Below are positions 17,097 to 26,944 of a stretch of DNA of 44,200 nt, piece after piece; the first letter of the stretch is position 1, and every line of letters starts with the position of its first letter. The DNA is taken from the NCBI GenBank assembly GCA_902767785.1, contig CACXIR010000014.1:1-44200 (forward strand). Reading direction: 5' to 3'. The notes under the pieces are model-generated. The model ran no database searches and was not told the origin of the DNA. It was given only the letters and a program-made list of their open reading frames with translations. Source of the DNA: Fibrobacter succinogenes. Lineage in GTDB: Bacteria; Fibrobacterota; Fibrobacteria; Fibrobacterales; Fibrobacteraceae. Made by a program: the position numbers and the translations under genes.

Positions 17097-20000
17097 TTAA
17101 TCGAAACGCAACATTAGGGCAATTTCGAATTGCAGAATTTGCCGCAGGTGCGGAGTTTCGTCATCCAACTTCTCGTGAATCTGCCTATACTCGATATAGG
17201 AACTCATGGACGCAATCTTATTGAACTGGTAGCCCGCACTAGGCCGTACAAACCATTCGTGAGTCCTGGAGGGCACGGCCCGATATTCCTTATGGAGTTT
17301 CGGCTTATAGACGACGTAATCATAGCCGTCTATGCTCCACTGCTTGAACACACCGTCGGTACCGCTAGCCTTGTTCCACATGTCGTAATCAGGATCCGGT
17401 TCATATTCCTTACGAATAGTCTTGTTGTAATCATAGCCGGCGGTAAACTTCAAATCAATGTCATTGTCCAGCTTGAAATACCATTTCCACAGCTGGAATC
17501 CGCGCTTTGTCTTTAGCGGGTACGAAATCGTCAAGTCATTACCGATATTGATGGCGAAATCGTTGTACAACGACGTGTGAATCCATGGGGTATCCCAGAA
17601 GTATTTGCTAGTATCCTTGCTGTTGACGGTCGAATCGGGCCAATTAGGGTAGCCAATGACTTCTTCCTTGGGCCGCCTATCCGTAGATTCGATTTTTAGA
17701 CGTACCGCATTGTCTATTTGCATGTTCTTTTGCGTCAAGAAGGACACACGAACCAGCGGGTTAAAATTCCATTGTTCAGACCAGGAATCTTCGGCACTCT
17801 GGAATGGCCGTACCGTGGTAGTCTTGGTGTAGTCAAAGCGATGGGTGGTGCTGACGCTCTTAAAGCCGTTCAAGAAGGACACCCGCTGCGAGAAGTTAGG
17901 CACATTCACGCCGATTCCTATCTTCGGCCATACCGTGGTGGTATCCAAATAAAGCGGGTATTCTCTGCCTTGGCTAAAGTCTTCACGCCAAAGCAGGTCT
18001 CCCGTAACGCCAATATCCCAAATAGGAAGGGTTATGCCCGTACCGATCTGGAATTGCCGAGAAACAGAATGGCGGAAATTCCCCTGATAGACCAAGGTGT
18101 CAACCTTGCGGTTACGGTATTGGGCAAAGCGGGTAAAGTCGTCACGATGGTCTAGGCCCATGTCGCCGGTGACTATATTCCAGAACCCGCGATTGCGGTA
18201 ACCGTCCCCAAGTCCTAAGCCATACAAATAGTATTCCATGGGCGTCACTCCCTGGGTTTCGTACAGCTGGGCCAGGGTAAAGTTTTCACCCACCGTGTTA
18301 GTGCTAGTCTGCCAACTCATGCGGATTTCGTTCCACTTGATTTTTTCCAAAGCGGACACCGCCACATTTTCCTTTCCAAAGTTCTTGAAGAAGTCAATCA
18401 GCCTAAAGGTTGGGCTAAAGTCAAAACGGTTCGTTTGGGAGATGGTCCAATAGTTCTTTTCAATGTTTGTCTCGTCATAGAAGTCGTATTCGTCGGGGAT
18501 GGTCTTTTGCTGGTTGAAATCCGAAGTGAAAGTAGTGGTGAAGGGCAAGAAGGGAATGAGCCTGGGGTTGAAGCCAATCTTGAACTGTTGAGCACGGGTC
18601 CTTTCGTTACGCAAAATGCCATAAGAACGGCCAAATTCCCTACGACCCACGCTGTCCACCCGATAGAACGAAGACGTATCGTAACGGATGGTGTAAGAAT
18701 CCGGGTTCTGCATATCTATGGCCAGAGTGTCGCCGTTGGCTGCAAGATTGGGGACGGTATCCCTAGGCACAATCACCACGCTATCCCGGGAGACGTACAC
18801 CTTGCGGTCCGTATGGTCGTAGTCGAAGACGTAATCGCTGGCAAACATTCCGCCTTCCTTGGTGGTAAAGAAGTTTTCCTTCACAAAGCCTTCCCTATCG
18901 CCTCCACCATACATGTCACGAGAGATATTCAAAGAATAAGCGGTGTTCAACCAAGTGAAAACATTCCAGCGCATGTTCAACTTGTGGTTCAAATCCGCCG
19001 TATAGGTCACCACCTTGGCCACCTGGGGCTCCACAAAGTCAGGATCGCGGTCTTGGTCCACATAACGCACGTAGTTGAAATCGAACAGCGTCAAATCAAA
19101 AGTCTGAGGCCAAGGTTCAAATTCAGTCTTCGACATGGCCTTGGTAAAGGCGTTGTCATAATTGGAGAGTCCGTCAAAAGGTTTCCAACGGAACAGGGAG
19201 AAGGTTCCCAACTTATATTCCAAAATGGTGCGGTAAGAATACGTCGAATCTGCACTGGTGGTAGCACGTCCCTCCGTTTGAGAGTAAGAGTAACTGACCG
19301 CCGGGCGTTCCAACAACACCTGGTTCAACACTTCACCAATAGCCGTTTCAGAAGCTTTGTAATCCTTGCTATAGCTTACGCTAAAGCTCTTTTCTTGCAC
19401 ATAAGATTCGTAGCCCTTGGACTCCACCTTGTCGCGGAGTTCCTGTTCCTTGCTATTGGACGTCACCTTCAGCTCATTCTGGAACATATCCTTGGTAAGA
19501 TTGGAGAAACTGCTCTTTTTAAGCAATAGGTCGTCGGTAGGTTTCATGTAGGGGCGCTTGGTTGTGCTGCTGTAGCCAAAATTCATAGGAATGTGGAAGC
19601 CCAAGCTATCGTTCAAGAACTTGTTCAAGCTAATGTTCAAGTCACCGGCCACATCCATCTGGGAAAATACCCTGCGGACGGCGTCCAGAGACTCGTTTAC
19701 GGAAATCTGTGCCGTATTCAGCTCGGAGAGCCGCTTCGGATATTCCTCCAGGATCTTCTCATTCTTCTGGGAGAGGCGCAGGTCATCTATCCAGAAGGTT
19801 CCCTTCAAGTCCGAAGGCGAGGCGGAGGAATCCGCGATAATCACAAAGCGAATCCAATCAATATGGGTCACCGAGGGGTTACCCACCAACTTTATCCTTT
19901 CATCGCGAGAGCTGCCTTCGACCTTGCGGACCGTAGGTTCCAAGAAAGGCGGCTTGCGGCCACGTTTCATGTCAGAGAAATCCGAAAGGTCCATGGCAAA

Positions 20001-23000
20001 GGCGTTGTCCAACCAGTTCTGCTCATGGCAATCCGCCTTGCGGTCGCCCGAGTTACAGGTATAGTTGACCGGGCGGAAACTCCATTCGTAATAATCGCTG
20101 GAGCCATCCAAGGAACCCTCGCCAAACTGCAATGCAAAGCGGATGGGAACAGTGGTTGCGTCGGTCACGTAGTGTATTTCCATCTTGATTGACTTGTAGC
20201 TAGACAGGTCCTTCAGTTCATTTTCAAACACACGAGTCACGCCCACTTCCTGGCCAGGATTCATATTCTGGTAATCCAGCACCAGTGCCGTCTCTTTCAA
20301 CGGGGCGTTGGTTTCGGAATCCCGTTCCGTTTTGGTATTAGGAGACTTGGTGTAAATGTTTGAATCTTCACGATTGTTGATGGTAGTAACTTTAATCCGG
20401 CTAGTGTCGCGAGTATCCATGGATTCCTGGATTTCTGTAGCAACGCCATTCACCTCTACCACCTGGGAATTTTCTGTGGAACTAGTCTTGTAAAGATCCG
20501 CCACCGTGGTTTCTTCCCAAGAATTGCCCACCACCGCAAGGCTCACAATCTGCACCTTGGCCTCGGCCACGCCGGGGTTCAAATTGCCCACCCACAAGCG
20601 GGAATACAGGGCCTCGGCCAAAATGGTCTTGTAGTCGCTTCCTGAAGGTGACACGATGGTGTCGTACTGGTTCAGGGGAATGCGCCACTTGCGCCAACCG
20701 TTTTTCAATTCCTCGTATTCCACGTGGTCAGTGCTAGAAAGGTCTATGCGGTAGCGAACAAAGCTGATATCGGTGTCCAAGGAACCGTTCTTGTTAATGT
20801 CTTCGGTATCGTAAAGCCTTTCGCCGGAGTTGTTTTCTGTTCCGTTAATATGAACCGACGGATCGCTTTCGTCTTCCAGGTCCTCGTCGTAGTTGTCGCG
20901 GGCAATATCCTTTGCCGAAGCATCGGAGTTGGCCGCCGTAATCTCGCTAGAAACGCAACCCGAAATACGGCAATCCCATACCAGCCGCTTTTCGTCGGAA
21001 CCGGAAACCATATCCAGGCCCTTGTCGGTACGGGCAATAGTTGAACCCAGGTCGTTTTCACCCTGATACTCCCCGTCAGGTTCGTAACCGTTAATGGAAA
21101 GGTCTTCGCTAATCAAGCCCAAATCCAGGTAGAGGGAGCCAACATTACCGCGGGCCACCACTTCTAAGTACTTCATTTCACTCAGGTCTTGATAGTAGGA
21201 GCTGTTGGGCCGCATAATGCCACCCCAGGAATTGCCCACCAAGTTGTCGTTGGCCCTAAGGGTAAGTTTCAGCACCGTCAAATGCTGGTTATCCACATCG
21301 GAGTTGCCCACGCTGGGATAGATGTACTTGTACAGTTCCGTGGTATTGCTGTGCCAAATAAACTCACCCTGATGGCGGTAATCCTGATTCTCGATATAAG
21401 TGGAAGGCTGGCTCGCCACGCCGCCAGGAGGCGAAGCATGGTACCAGGACAAACGGGAAAGGGGATAAGTCAAGCCCGATATGGTGGATTCGAAGTCTTC
21501 CACCAAGGCTTCGTTGTCACCGCTGGTATTGGCGTTGTGGCGGCTGGCGGCAAATTCCGCTTCGAACCTCCAACTGGATTTAGCATCCGTTTCAATTCCC
21601 GGAATCTTGTTCACCAGGTCGGTCAGGAGCTGCACCGTATCCTGCAGGCGCAAGTTCATGCCCCACAACACGCTGGAGAAAGGTTCGTTCCCCAAGGTCG
21701 GGGTCTTTGCTGTGGTACTCTGGCTCTTGTAAAGGGCGGTCACGCCAAAGAGGGAGCCTGCGCCAAAGCCATAACGTTCCAAGGGCAATTCCGCGCGGGC
21801 GCCTAGCAACAGCTTGTTGTCGATTTCAAAAAGCGGTTCGCACTCGAAGGTGACCTTGATTTCCTTGTTAGGGTCCAAAGCCCTTTCACTCAAAAGTTCA
21901 ATCTGCCCCAATTCGTAGTTCACCTCGTAGTCGGTACCGCGAATAAGGGTGGTAGAACCTGCCGTCAGTTTTTCCGTACCCGGAGAGATGTCCATGCAGG
22001 TGCCCGCGCTGACCGAGTAGCTAGACGCCGGATCGCGAACGCTGATAATGGAGTTACGTCGCTTGCCCACAGATTCAAAGTAGAAACGGCTAGTATAACG
22101 GTTCAGCTTATAGACCGGCAAGGTGTAAAGTTGTGCCATGGCACCTGTAGAATCCAAAAGACGCATGGGTTCCAAGCAGTTTTCCCTAGCACGTTCAGCG
22201 GCATTGGGGCCCGAATACTGCGACAAAGGCTTACAAGGCAGCCACATTTCGCCCGTATAGTTTCCGGAAGCGTCTTTCTTGAATATGGTAGCGTCGTTCA
22301 CCAACGGACTTCCGGTAGAAGTGTCCGCCACCCCAAGAGTCTTCAGGTAAGTGCCGGTCATGCCAGACTTGTTCTTAAGGCGCAAAACGTAACTGCTGGA
22401 ACTACCGTCAGAAATACCCACGGAGTATACGTTACGCAACATCAGCTTGTCGATATCCACCAGTTCCGAAAGCGTGGCATCCCATTGAATAAGCACCATC
22501 CTGGAGCCATTCCTTATGGTGGTTCCCGTGCGGCCAGAGCCGTCGTTGCTCCAACTGGCAGCCACCAAGGTATTTCGGTTCACGCCGTTGATTTTCAATA
22601 TGCCCGTCTTGGAATCGTAGGTGTAATCGGTAGAGGGAATCTCCACCATGCGTTCCACCAACTTCTCTACCGTTTTGCCGCTAGGAGTCTTGTAAACCAC
22701 GGTGATGTTGTCCACCACGTCTTTGGAATTATTCAAGTTGCTGCGCTTAAAGAGTTTCAGGTTGGTAGCCGGGTAGGTGGCGGTAGACCTGCCCGCAATG
22801 GCCGCGCTGATGTAGTTGTTCCTGGCATCAAGATTCAAGAAGTAATACCGGTATGCCACAAACTGCTTGTCCAGGATCTGGAATTCGGTGGTAGATTCAC
22901 TGGCATTGATGGTGTATTCTTCTTGGCTTCCTCCATCTTGGGAAGCGATAGTGGTAAGCCTCCAATCTCCCAGTTTCCATTCCGCCTTAATACCAAATAG

Positions 23001-23879
23001 GCCCTGGTGGTTCTCGGAATAACCCGTAAGTTCCGTACCCGCCAAATCCAAAGAAGTGGTACCCGCCTCCACACGCTGCAGTATGTAATCCTCGAATTCG
23101 TCCTTGTAGGATTCCTCGTACACCACACGCACCTGGTTCTGTATTCCCAGGCCTGTTTCCACGTTGTTGATTTCTACCGTGATGTAAGGGCCAATCTTTC
23201 CCTTCACCATAAAGCTTGGGTCGTAATGCAAAGAAAGAGAGGGCACCAAGCTGGTATTGGAACTTCCCTGAGCGTCATCCTTTTCGGCGTAGCCCTTGAG
23301 CCTAATGTCCATAGTACCCTGAAGCATGAGCTTGGGCTTGTCAAAGCCAAAATCCTTCATCCAGGCGGGCATGGCCACAGGAACGGTAATGTCGAACACG
23401 GAACCGGTTTCCGGAGTTTCGTAACCGCCGTCGTTCTGGCCTACCAAGCCGTTCAGCCACAGGTTCTTGCGACCAATGTCGTACATATCCGCCACGTAGT
23501 CGGTCAACTCAGGATAGTGGGCTGTCCACAATGTGGTGGTATCCCTGGATATGCCATTCACACGCTTTTCGCTCACGTCCATTTCACGGGTGGCGATATC
23601 GATATCATGACTATAGACCTGCCCCCTGGTATTTTTCATGAGCCTGGGAGAGGCACCAATACCGCCAAAAGGCAACATGCCATTCAATGGAGTGGCAGAA
23701 GGAGGCAACTCCATGTACTGGTAAGAGGGCTGCCATTCCGTTTCAGCGGGGTCTGCCGGCTCTGGCGTGGGAGCATAGCCGCTGGAATCCGCCTGCGCCC
23801 ACAGGGGAACACTTGCCCACAATACAGCGAGGCAAAAAGCGAACACCCCCAAAGGGGTTCTATGTAAGAACCTTTCCAA
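17097..23879 (-). CDS. sprA: SprA/Sov-like T9SS outer-membrane translocon protein
   Basis: 2,260 residues, close to the roughly 2,400 of Bacteroidetes SprA. SprA/Sov forms the very large outer-membrane beta-barrel through which T9SS cargo leaves the cell. The signal peptide is LGVFAFCLAVLWASVPLWAQ. Family-like sequence appears as GPYITVEINNVETGLGIQNQ, DYILQRVEAGTTSLDL (about residue 265), GLFGIKAEWKLGDWRLTTIA, and later VGRREFGRSYGILRNERTRA and RYSRTHEWFVRPSAG-type barrel strands. The final strand ends in aromatic-containing LMLRFD, typical of beta-barrels. The first start is TTG at 23879, with CGGA eight bases before; no ATG occurs until after the signal peptide. It is monocistronic, between convergent batE and an AIPR gene. 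No other T9SS core gene is in the window. Confidence 0.9.
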   Translation of the reverse strand: MERFLHRTPLGVFAFCLAVLWASVPLWAQADSSGYAPTPEPADPAETEWQPSYQYMELPPSATPLNGMLPFGGIGASPRLMKNTRGQVYSHDIDIATREMDVSEKRVNGISRDTTTLWTAHYPELTDYVADMYDIGRKNLWLNGLVGQNDGGYETPETGSVFDITVPVAMPAWMKDFGFDKPKLMLQGTMDIRLKGYAEKDDAQGSSNTSLVPSLSLHYDPSFMVKGKIGPYITVEINNVETGLGIQNQVRVVYEESYKDEFEDYILQRVEAGTTSLDLAGTELTGYSENHQGLFGIKAEWKLGDWRLTTIASQDGGSQEEYTINASESTTEFQILDKQFVAYRYYFLNLDARNNYISAAIAGRSTATYPATNLKLFKRSNLNNSKDVVDNITVVYKTPSGKTVEKLVERMVEIPSTDYTYDSKTGILKINGVNRNTLVAASWSNDGSGRTGTTIRNGSRMVLIQWDATLSELVDIDKLMLRNVYSVGISDGSSSSYVLRLKNKSGMTGTYLKTLGVADTSTGSPLVNDATIFKKDASGNYTGEMWLPCKPLSQYSGPNAAERARENCLEPMRLLDSTGAMAQLYTLPVYKLNRYTSRFYFESVGKRRNSIISVRDPASSYSVSAGTCMDISPGTEKLTAGSTTLIRGTDYEVNYELGQIELLSERALDPNKEIKVTFECEPLFEIDNKLLLGARAELPLERYGFGAGSLFGVTALYKSQSTTAKTPTLGNEPFSSVLWGMNLRLQDTVQLLTDLVNKIPGIETDAKSSWRFEAEFAASRHNANTSGDNEALVEDFESTISGLTYPLSRLSWYHASPPGGVASQPSTYIENQDYRHQGEFIWHSNTTELYKYIYPSVGNSDVDNQHLTVLKLTLRANDNLVGNSWGGIMRPNSSYYQDLSEMKYLEVVARGNVGSLYLDLGLISEDLSINGYEPDGEYQGENDLGSTIARTDKGLDMVSGSDEKRLVWDCRISGCVSSEITAANSDASAKDIARDNYDEDLEDESDPSVHINGTENNSGERLYDTEDINKNGSLDTDISFVRYRIDLSSTDHVEYEELKNGWRKWRIPLNQYDTIVSPSGSDYKTILAEALYSRLWVGNLNPGVAEAKVQIVSLAVVGNSWEETTVADLYKTSSTENSQVVEVNGVATEIQESMDTRDTSRIKVTTINNREDSNIYTKSPNTKTERDSETNAPLKETALVLDYQNMNPGQEVGVTRVFENELKDLSSYKSIKMEIHYVTDATTVPIRFALQFGEGSLDGSSDYYEWSFRPVNYTCNSGDRKADCHEQNWLDNAFAMDLSDFSDMKRGRKPPFLEPTVRKVEGSSRDERIKLVGNPSVTHIDWIRFVIIADSSASPSDLKGTFWIDDLRLSQKNEKILEEYPKRLSELNTAQISVNESLDAVRRVFSQMDVAGDLNISLNKFLNDSLGFHIPMNFGYSSTTKRPYMKPTDDLLLKKSSFSNLTKDMFQNELKVTSNSKEQELRDKVESKGYESYVQEKSFSVSYSKDYKASETAIGEVLNQVLLERPAVSYSYSQTEGRATTSADSTYSYRTILEYKLGTFSLFRWKPFDGLSNYDNAFTKAMSKTEFEPWPQTFDLTLFDFNYVRYVDQDRDPDFVEPQVAKVVTYTADLNHKLNMRWNVFTWLNTAYSLNISRDMYGGGDREGFVKENFFTTKEGGMFASDYVFDYDHTDRKVYVSRDSVVIVPRDTVPNLAANGDTLAIDMQNPDSYTIRYDTSSFYRVDSVGRREFGRSYGILRNERTRAQQFKIGFNPRLIPFLPFTTTFTSDFNQQKTIPDEYDFYDETNIEKNYWTISQTNRFDFSPTFRLIDFFKNFGKENVAVSALEKIKWNEIRMSWQTSTNTVGENFTLAQLYETQGVTPMEYYLYGLGLGDGYRNRGFWNIVTGDMGLDHRDDFTRFAQYRNRKVDTLVYQGNFRHSVSRQFQIGTGITLPIWDIGVTGDLLWREDFSQGREYPLYLDTTTVWPKIGIGVNVPNFSQRVSFLNGFKSVSTTHRFDYTKTTTVRPFQSAEDSWSEQWNFNPLVRVSFLTQKNMQIDNAVRLKIESTDRRPKEEVIGYPNWPDSTVNSKDTSKYFWDTPWIHTSLYNDFAINIGNDLTISYPLKTKRGFQLWKWYFKLDNDIDLKFTAGYDYNKTIRKEYEPDPDYDMWNKASGTDGVFKQWSIDGYDYVVYKPKLHKEYRAVPSRTHEWFVRPSAGYQFNKIASMSSYIEYRQIHEKLDDETPHLRQILQFEIALMLRFD

Positions 23880-23965
23880 AATATTCCGTCACAAAATACT
23901 GAATTTAGGGGTCCTAAATCCACTATTTTTTCAAGATTTTCGGGGAAATTAGAAAAATATGACAA

Positions 23966-23986
23966 GGGAGGGGCAAAACCCCTCCC
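23966..23986 (-). terminator. Hairpin after the AIPR gene
   Basis: GGGAGGGG (23966-23973) pairs with CCCCTCCC (23979-23986) around CAAAA. On the minus strand it is followed by TTGTCATATTTTTC, a weak T-run. It lies 25 bases after the AIPR stop codon. Confidence 0.65.
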
Positions 23987-24011
23987 CAAGATCCTTCCGA
24001 AACGGCCCGGA

Positions 24012-25904
24012 TTACAGGAACGTCTCGATGCCGCCGCGGCACTTTTCCCAAGAGCGGCTCTTCTTGCACAGAAGGTCCATCATCTTGTCGTAGGTGGCGG
24101 TGTTGGAGAATCCCTTCCACAGGCGACGTTCCACGGATTCGCCACTATCCTTGTCGATAGTGGTGATGGTGTCGTAGTAGGCCGGATTGTCCTTGAATTC
24201 GCTAATCAGGATTCCCTTCAGGTCTTCCGTATAAATGCGGGAAGCATACTTGAGGATGGAATCGTTGAAGTTCAGTTCGTTTTCCACCAGCCATTCGAAA
24301 TCCTGGATGGGATCGCCGTAGATGAGCCAGTGCTTCAGGGCGAGAGCCACCACCAAGTCCTTGACGGCGCTGCGGAAGATGAACTTGTCTTCCAGGCGGC
24401 CATTGAAGGTAATCTTGGTCAGCGGGTTATCGTCGTTGGCTTCGATGGAAACACCCTTGCCCGGGGTCACGCGACGGATCTTGATGGGCAAACGGCTAAG
24501 GAGCTGCCAGGCCTTGGTAAAGGCGATGGTCTTGCGGACAAAGTCCTTTTCCTTTTCGGGAGCCACGCGCTGGAAGGCACCAAAACAACGCTGGTAAAGG
24601 GTTTCCTTGTCGAAGATGCAGTCGCTGCTGCGGCATTCGCTGAGCTTGCCATCCATCATGAACAAAGTCTTGGCCAGTTCCGGACGCATGCGGACTTCCA
24701 GCTTGCGGGTACGGGCTTTGAGGCGCACGCCATCCTTATAAACGTAAGTAAAGCCTTCTTCCTGATAGCGCTGCCAAATAAAGAACTGCAGGTCGTCAGC
24801 GGCACGCAGGTGGTAGCTGAACACCGGGTTTTGACGGTTGTTGGCCATGGTCACCTGGCTCAAGAAGTTTTCGGCACCAGGATAGGGCACCACCACCTTC
24901 ACCAGAACCTTGGGGTTCACAGGCTTCTTGCTCTTCTTGGCGTAAGTCTCGTAGGTAAACAGGGACTGAGCACCATTGATAATCTTGGGGCGTTCAATGT
25001 AGAGCACCTTGCGGCCATCACGTTCCTTAAGGCGCAGGTCATCGCCCGTAAGGGTCATGCCGTTGTGCAAGAAGGGGAAATCGTCCACGTTCACGTTCTG
25101 GTCGTCGTTGCGTTCCATGGTCTGGAAGGCATCGATCAGGGCCGCGTTGGTGTGGGTCAGGTTGCCCAGGTAAGTACGGATGTTACTGGAAACAATGGCC
25201 ATGTTGTGCTTGGTCTTGAGTCGCTTACCCAAGTTCACATGGTAATCGAAAATGGTGCGAATGGGGCAGAAACCGAGGAAAAGTTCGCCATGATCGCTGG
25301 TCAAATGGAGGGGATCGGAATCCATGACTATTTCCAGCTTGTCGTCGGCGCTGCGGAAATCGCGAGTCAAGTCATCGTGTTCAGCGATGATTTCCAGCTT
25401 GGCCTTCACCTCGTTTTTCCAGATGGTGAGCTTGCGGCGCATGTCCTTGAGGGTGCGTTCCAACTCAGAATCGGTAATGTCGCGGGTAGCGCGGGTACGG
25501 AGCACCGTTATTTCCAAGGTTTCCATGTAGGGGCGGCTGGCAGGAGTGTCGCTTTCCTCTTCCTCGTCGTCCTCGTCAATCTTGTTCACTGCCCAGGGGT
25601 CCGCTTCTTCGCGCAAAGACATAAAGAAGGGATTGGTGGGGTCGCTAGTGCGGAAAACGGCTATCTGGAGCTGTTTCAAATCGGCATTCAGGTGGGAAAC
25701 CACCTTTTCCAGGGGGGTGTCCTCGTCCAGGAATATAAAGAACTCCATGAAACCTTGGGAGTATTGGAAGCCATGGAAGCATCCATCCTCGTCTAGGTTC
25801 AAGTGCCTAAGAGCCTTGATTCGGTCATTGGGGTCATTGGGGTTCAAACTCAAGAGACTAGCAACGAATGCTAAGCGACGTTCCTGGGATTTTGTCAGTT
25901 CCAT
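24012..25904 (-). CDS. AIPR-family (abortive infection phage resistance) protein
   Basis: About 630 residues from the ATG at 25904, chosen because GAGG lies five bases before it and the upstream 69 residues look non-coding. The AIPR core is visible: SSNIRTYLGN (about residue 240), FPFLHNGMTLTGDD, and ERPKIINGAQSLFTYE (about 308), followed by KVLVKVVVPYP and SQVTMANNRQNPV. AIPR proteins are known from phage-resistance loci, and some relatives are nuclease-associated; the mechanism here is not shown. An acidic stretch (DEDDEEEES) interrupts the N-terminal part. No partner methylase, toxin or antitoxin lies next to it; its divergent neighbour is a leucine-rich-repeat gene. Being a single accessory gene between housekeeping genes, it could be horizontally acquired. 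Confidence 0.78.
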   Translation of the reverse strand: MELTKSQERRLAFVASLLSLNPNDPNDRIKALRHLNLDEDGCFHGFQYSQGFMEFFIFLDEDTPLEKVVSHLNADLKQLQIAVFRTSDPTNPFFMSLREEADPWAVNKIDEDDEEEESDTPASRPYMETLEITVLRTRATRDITDSELERTLKDMRRKLTIWKNEVKAKLEIIAEHDDLTRDFRSADDKLEIVMDSDPLHLTSDHGELFLGFCPIRTIFDYHVNLGKRLKTKHNMAIVSSNIRTYLGNLTHTNAALIDAFQTMERNDDQNVNVDDFPFLHNGMTLTGDDLRLKERDGRKVLYIERPKIINGAQSLFTYETYAKKSKKPVNPKVLVKVVVPYPGAENFLSQVTMANNRQNPVFSYHLRAADDLQFFIWQRYQEEGFTYVYKDGVRLKARTRKLEVRMRPELAKTLFMMDGKLSECRSSDCIFDKETLYQRCFGAFQRVAPEKEKDFVRKTIAFTKAWQLLSRLPIKIRRVTPGKGVSIEANDDNPLTKITFNGRLEDKFIFRSAVKDLVVALALKHWLIYGDPIQDFEWLVENELNFNDSILKYASRIYTEDLKGILISEFKDNPAYYDTITTIDKDSGESVERRLWKGFSNTATYDKMMDLLCKKSRSWEKCRGGIETFL

Positions 25905-25922
25905 TTTTTCCTCAATTTTTGG

Positions 25923-26010
25923 CTTATGCCATATTTTGCCATTAAAAATAGTTTCATAAGCCCCTTTTTGGGCATAAAAAATAGCAAATCTTAAAAAAAA
26001 TTTCCATAAG
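25923..26010 (-). promoter_or_regulatory. Repeated CATAAG half-sites in the AIPR upstream region
   Basis: CTTATG (25923-25928), CATAAG (25955-25960) and CATAAG (26005-26010), plus CATAAA at 25973-25978. They include an inverted pair 26 bases apart just upstream of the AIPR ribosome-binding site. A role as operator is only suggested by the repetition in a very AT-rich stretch. Confidence 0.25.
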
Positions 26011-26114
26011 AAGGCGTTTTTAGTGAACAAGTGTGCAGAAATCAACCGGATTTTACACTTTTTTGTTCCCGAATCGGTTTTTTCGCCACCCGTAGCCCAA
26101 ATCATCTGCAAAAA

Positions 26115-26123
26115 TGCTATGAT
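26115..26123 (+). promoter_or_regulatory. Extended -10 promoter of the leucine-rich-repeat gene
   Basis: TGC-TATGAT matches the extended -10 form (TGn before the hexamer). No good -35 is visible. The start would fall near 26130, leaving a 20-base leader that contains GGAGAG. Confidence 0.5.
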
Positions 26124-26149
26124 TTATTTAGATACATAGGAGAGACGAT

Positions 26150-26902
26150 ATGAACCTGCTTGATATTATAAATAAAGCCAAGGCCGAAAACGCCAAAACC
26201 CTGGACCTGTCCCAGCAGGGACTCCGTCTGCTCCCCCGTGAACTTTTTGAAATCCAGTCCCTGGAGGAGCTGAACCTAGACCGGAACAAGCTGGTGGAAC
26301 TCCCCGACGACATCGGACTCCTCAAGAACCTGAAGAGCCTTTCTGTCAGCGAAAACGACCTGATGGAACTTCCCGAGACCCTGGGAAACCTGGACAAGCT
26401 GGAACACCTGTACCTGGGCTACAACAGCCTTTCGGAACTCCCCTCCACCGTGGGGAACCTGAAAAATCTCCATACGGTGAACATCGCCAAGAACCAGCTC
26501 CTGGACCTGCCGGTCGAAATCGGGGCATGGACCAAGGTGGTAAAACTTTCCCTTCACGACAACATGCTCACCGAGATTCCCGCCTCCATTGGCAAGATGA
26601 AGTCCCTGGTGAAGCTATACCTGGACAACAACGATTTGACCGCCATTCCCGAAACCTTGGGAAACCTCTCGAACTTGGAAATCCTGATGATTTCGGGAAA
26701 CCACCTGGGAGCCATCCCTGCAGAATTTGGAAACCTGGGAAAACTCCGTGAACTGGTGCTGGACGCAAACCAGCTGGAAACCCTGCCGGAATCTCTGGCA
26801 GACTGCGCCAAACTGGAGACCATTTCCATTAACGAAAACCCCATGGAAGACGGCGTTCCCCGCATTCTGCTGGAAAAGAAGGGCCTGAAAATAGACCAGT
26901 AG
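26150..26902 (+). CDS. Cytoplasmic leucine-rich-repeat protein
   Basis: 250 residues, almost wholly leucine-rich repeats. About nine 23-residue units follow the pattern LxxLxLxxNxLxxLPxxIGxLxx (for example SLEELNLDRNKLVELP, KLEHLYLGYNSLSELP, NLEILMISGNHLGAIP). There is no signal peptide, membrane segment or kinase/ligase domain, so it is likely a cytoplasmic protein-binding scaffold. GGAGAG lies before the ATG. The repeats are of the same class as Ras-suppressor/plant-intracellular LRRs, which are common in bacteria too. It is divergent from the AIPR gene and 42 bases ahead of the first S41 peptidase; a link to either is unproven. Confidence 0.88.
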   Translation: MNLLDIINKAKAENAKTLDLSQQGLRLLPRELFEIQSLEELNLDRNKLVELPDDIGLLKNLKSLSVSENDLMELPETLGNLDKLEHLYLGYNSLSELPSTVGNLKNLHTVNIAKNQLLDLPVEIGAWTKVVKLSLHDNMLTEIPASIGKMKSLVKLYLDNNDLTAIPETLGNLSNLEILMISGNHLGAIPAEFGNLGKLRELVLDANQLETLPESLADCAKLETISINENPMEDGVPRILLEKKGLKIDQ

Positions 26903-26944
26903 TGCACCAATGGTGCATGTGAAGTGTGAAGTGTGGAGTGTGAA
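26903..26944 (+). repeat. Short palindrome plus GTGAAGTGT direct repeats
   Basis: TGCACC-AAT-GGTGCA (26903-26917) begins at the second base of the LRR stop codon and is followed by three near-copies of GTGAAGTGT up to the peptidase ATG. There is no T-run, so it is not a standard terminator. Confidence 0.5.

Noticed and set aside
25905..26111. 69-residue N-terminal extension of the AIPR protein
   Set aside because: AT-rich Lys/Phe-rich translation, and a strong GAGG ribosome-binding site marks ATG 25904.
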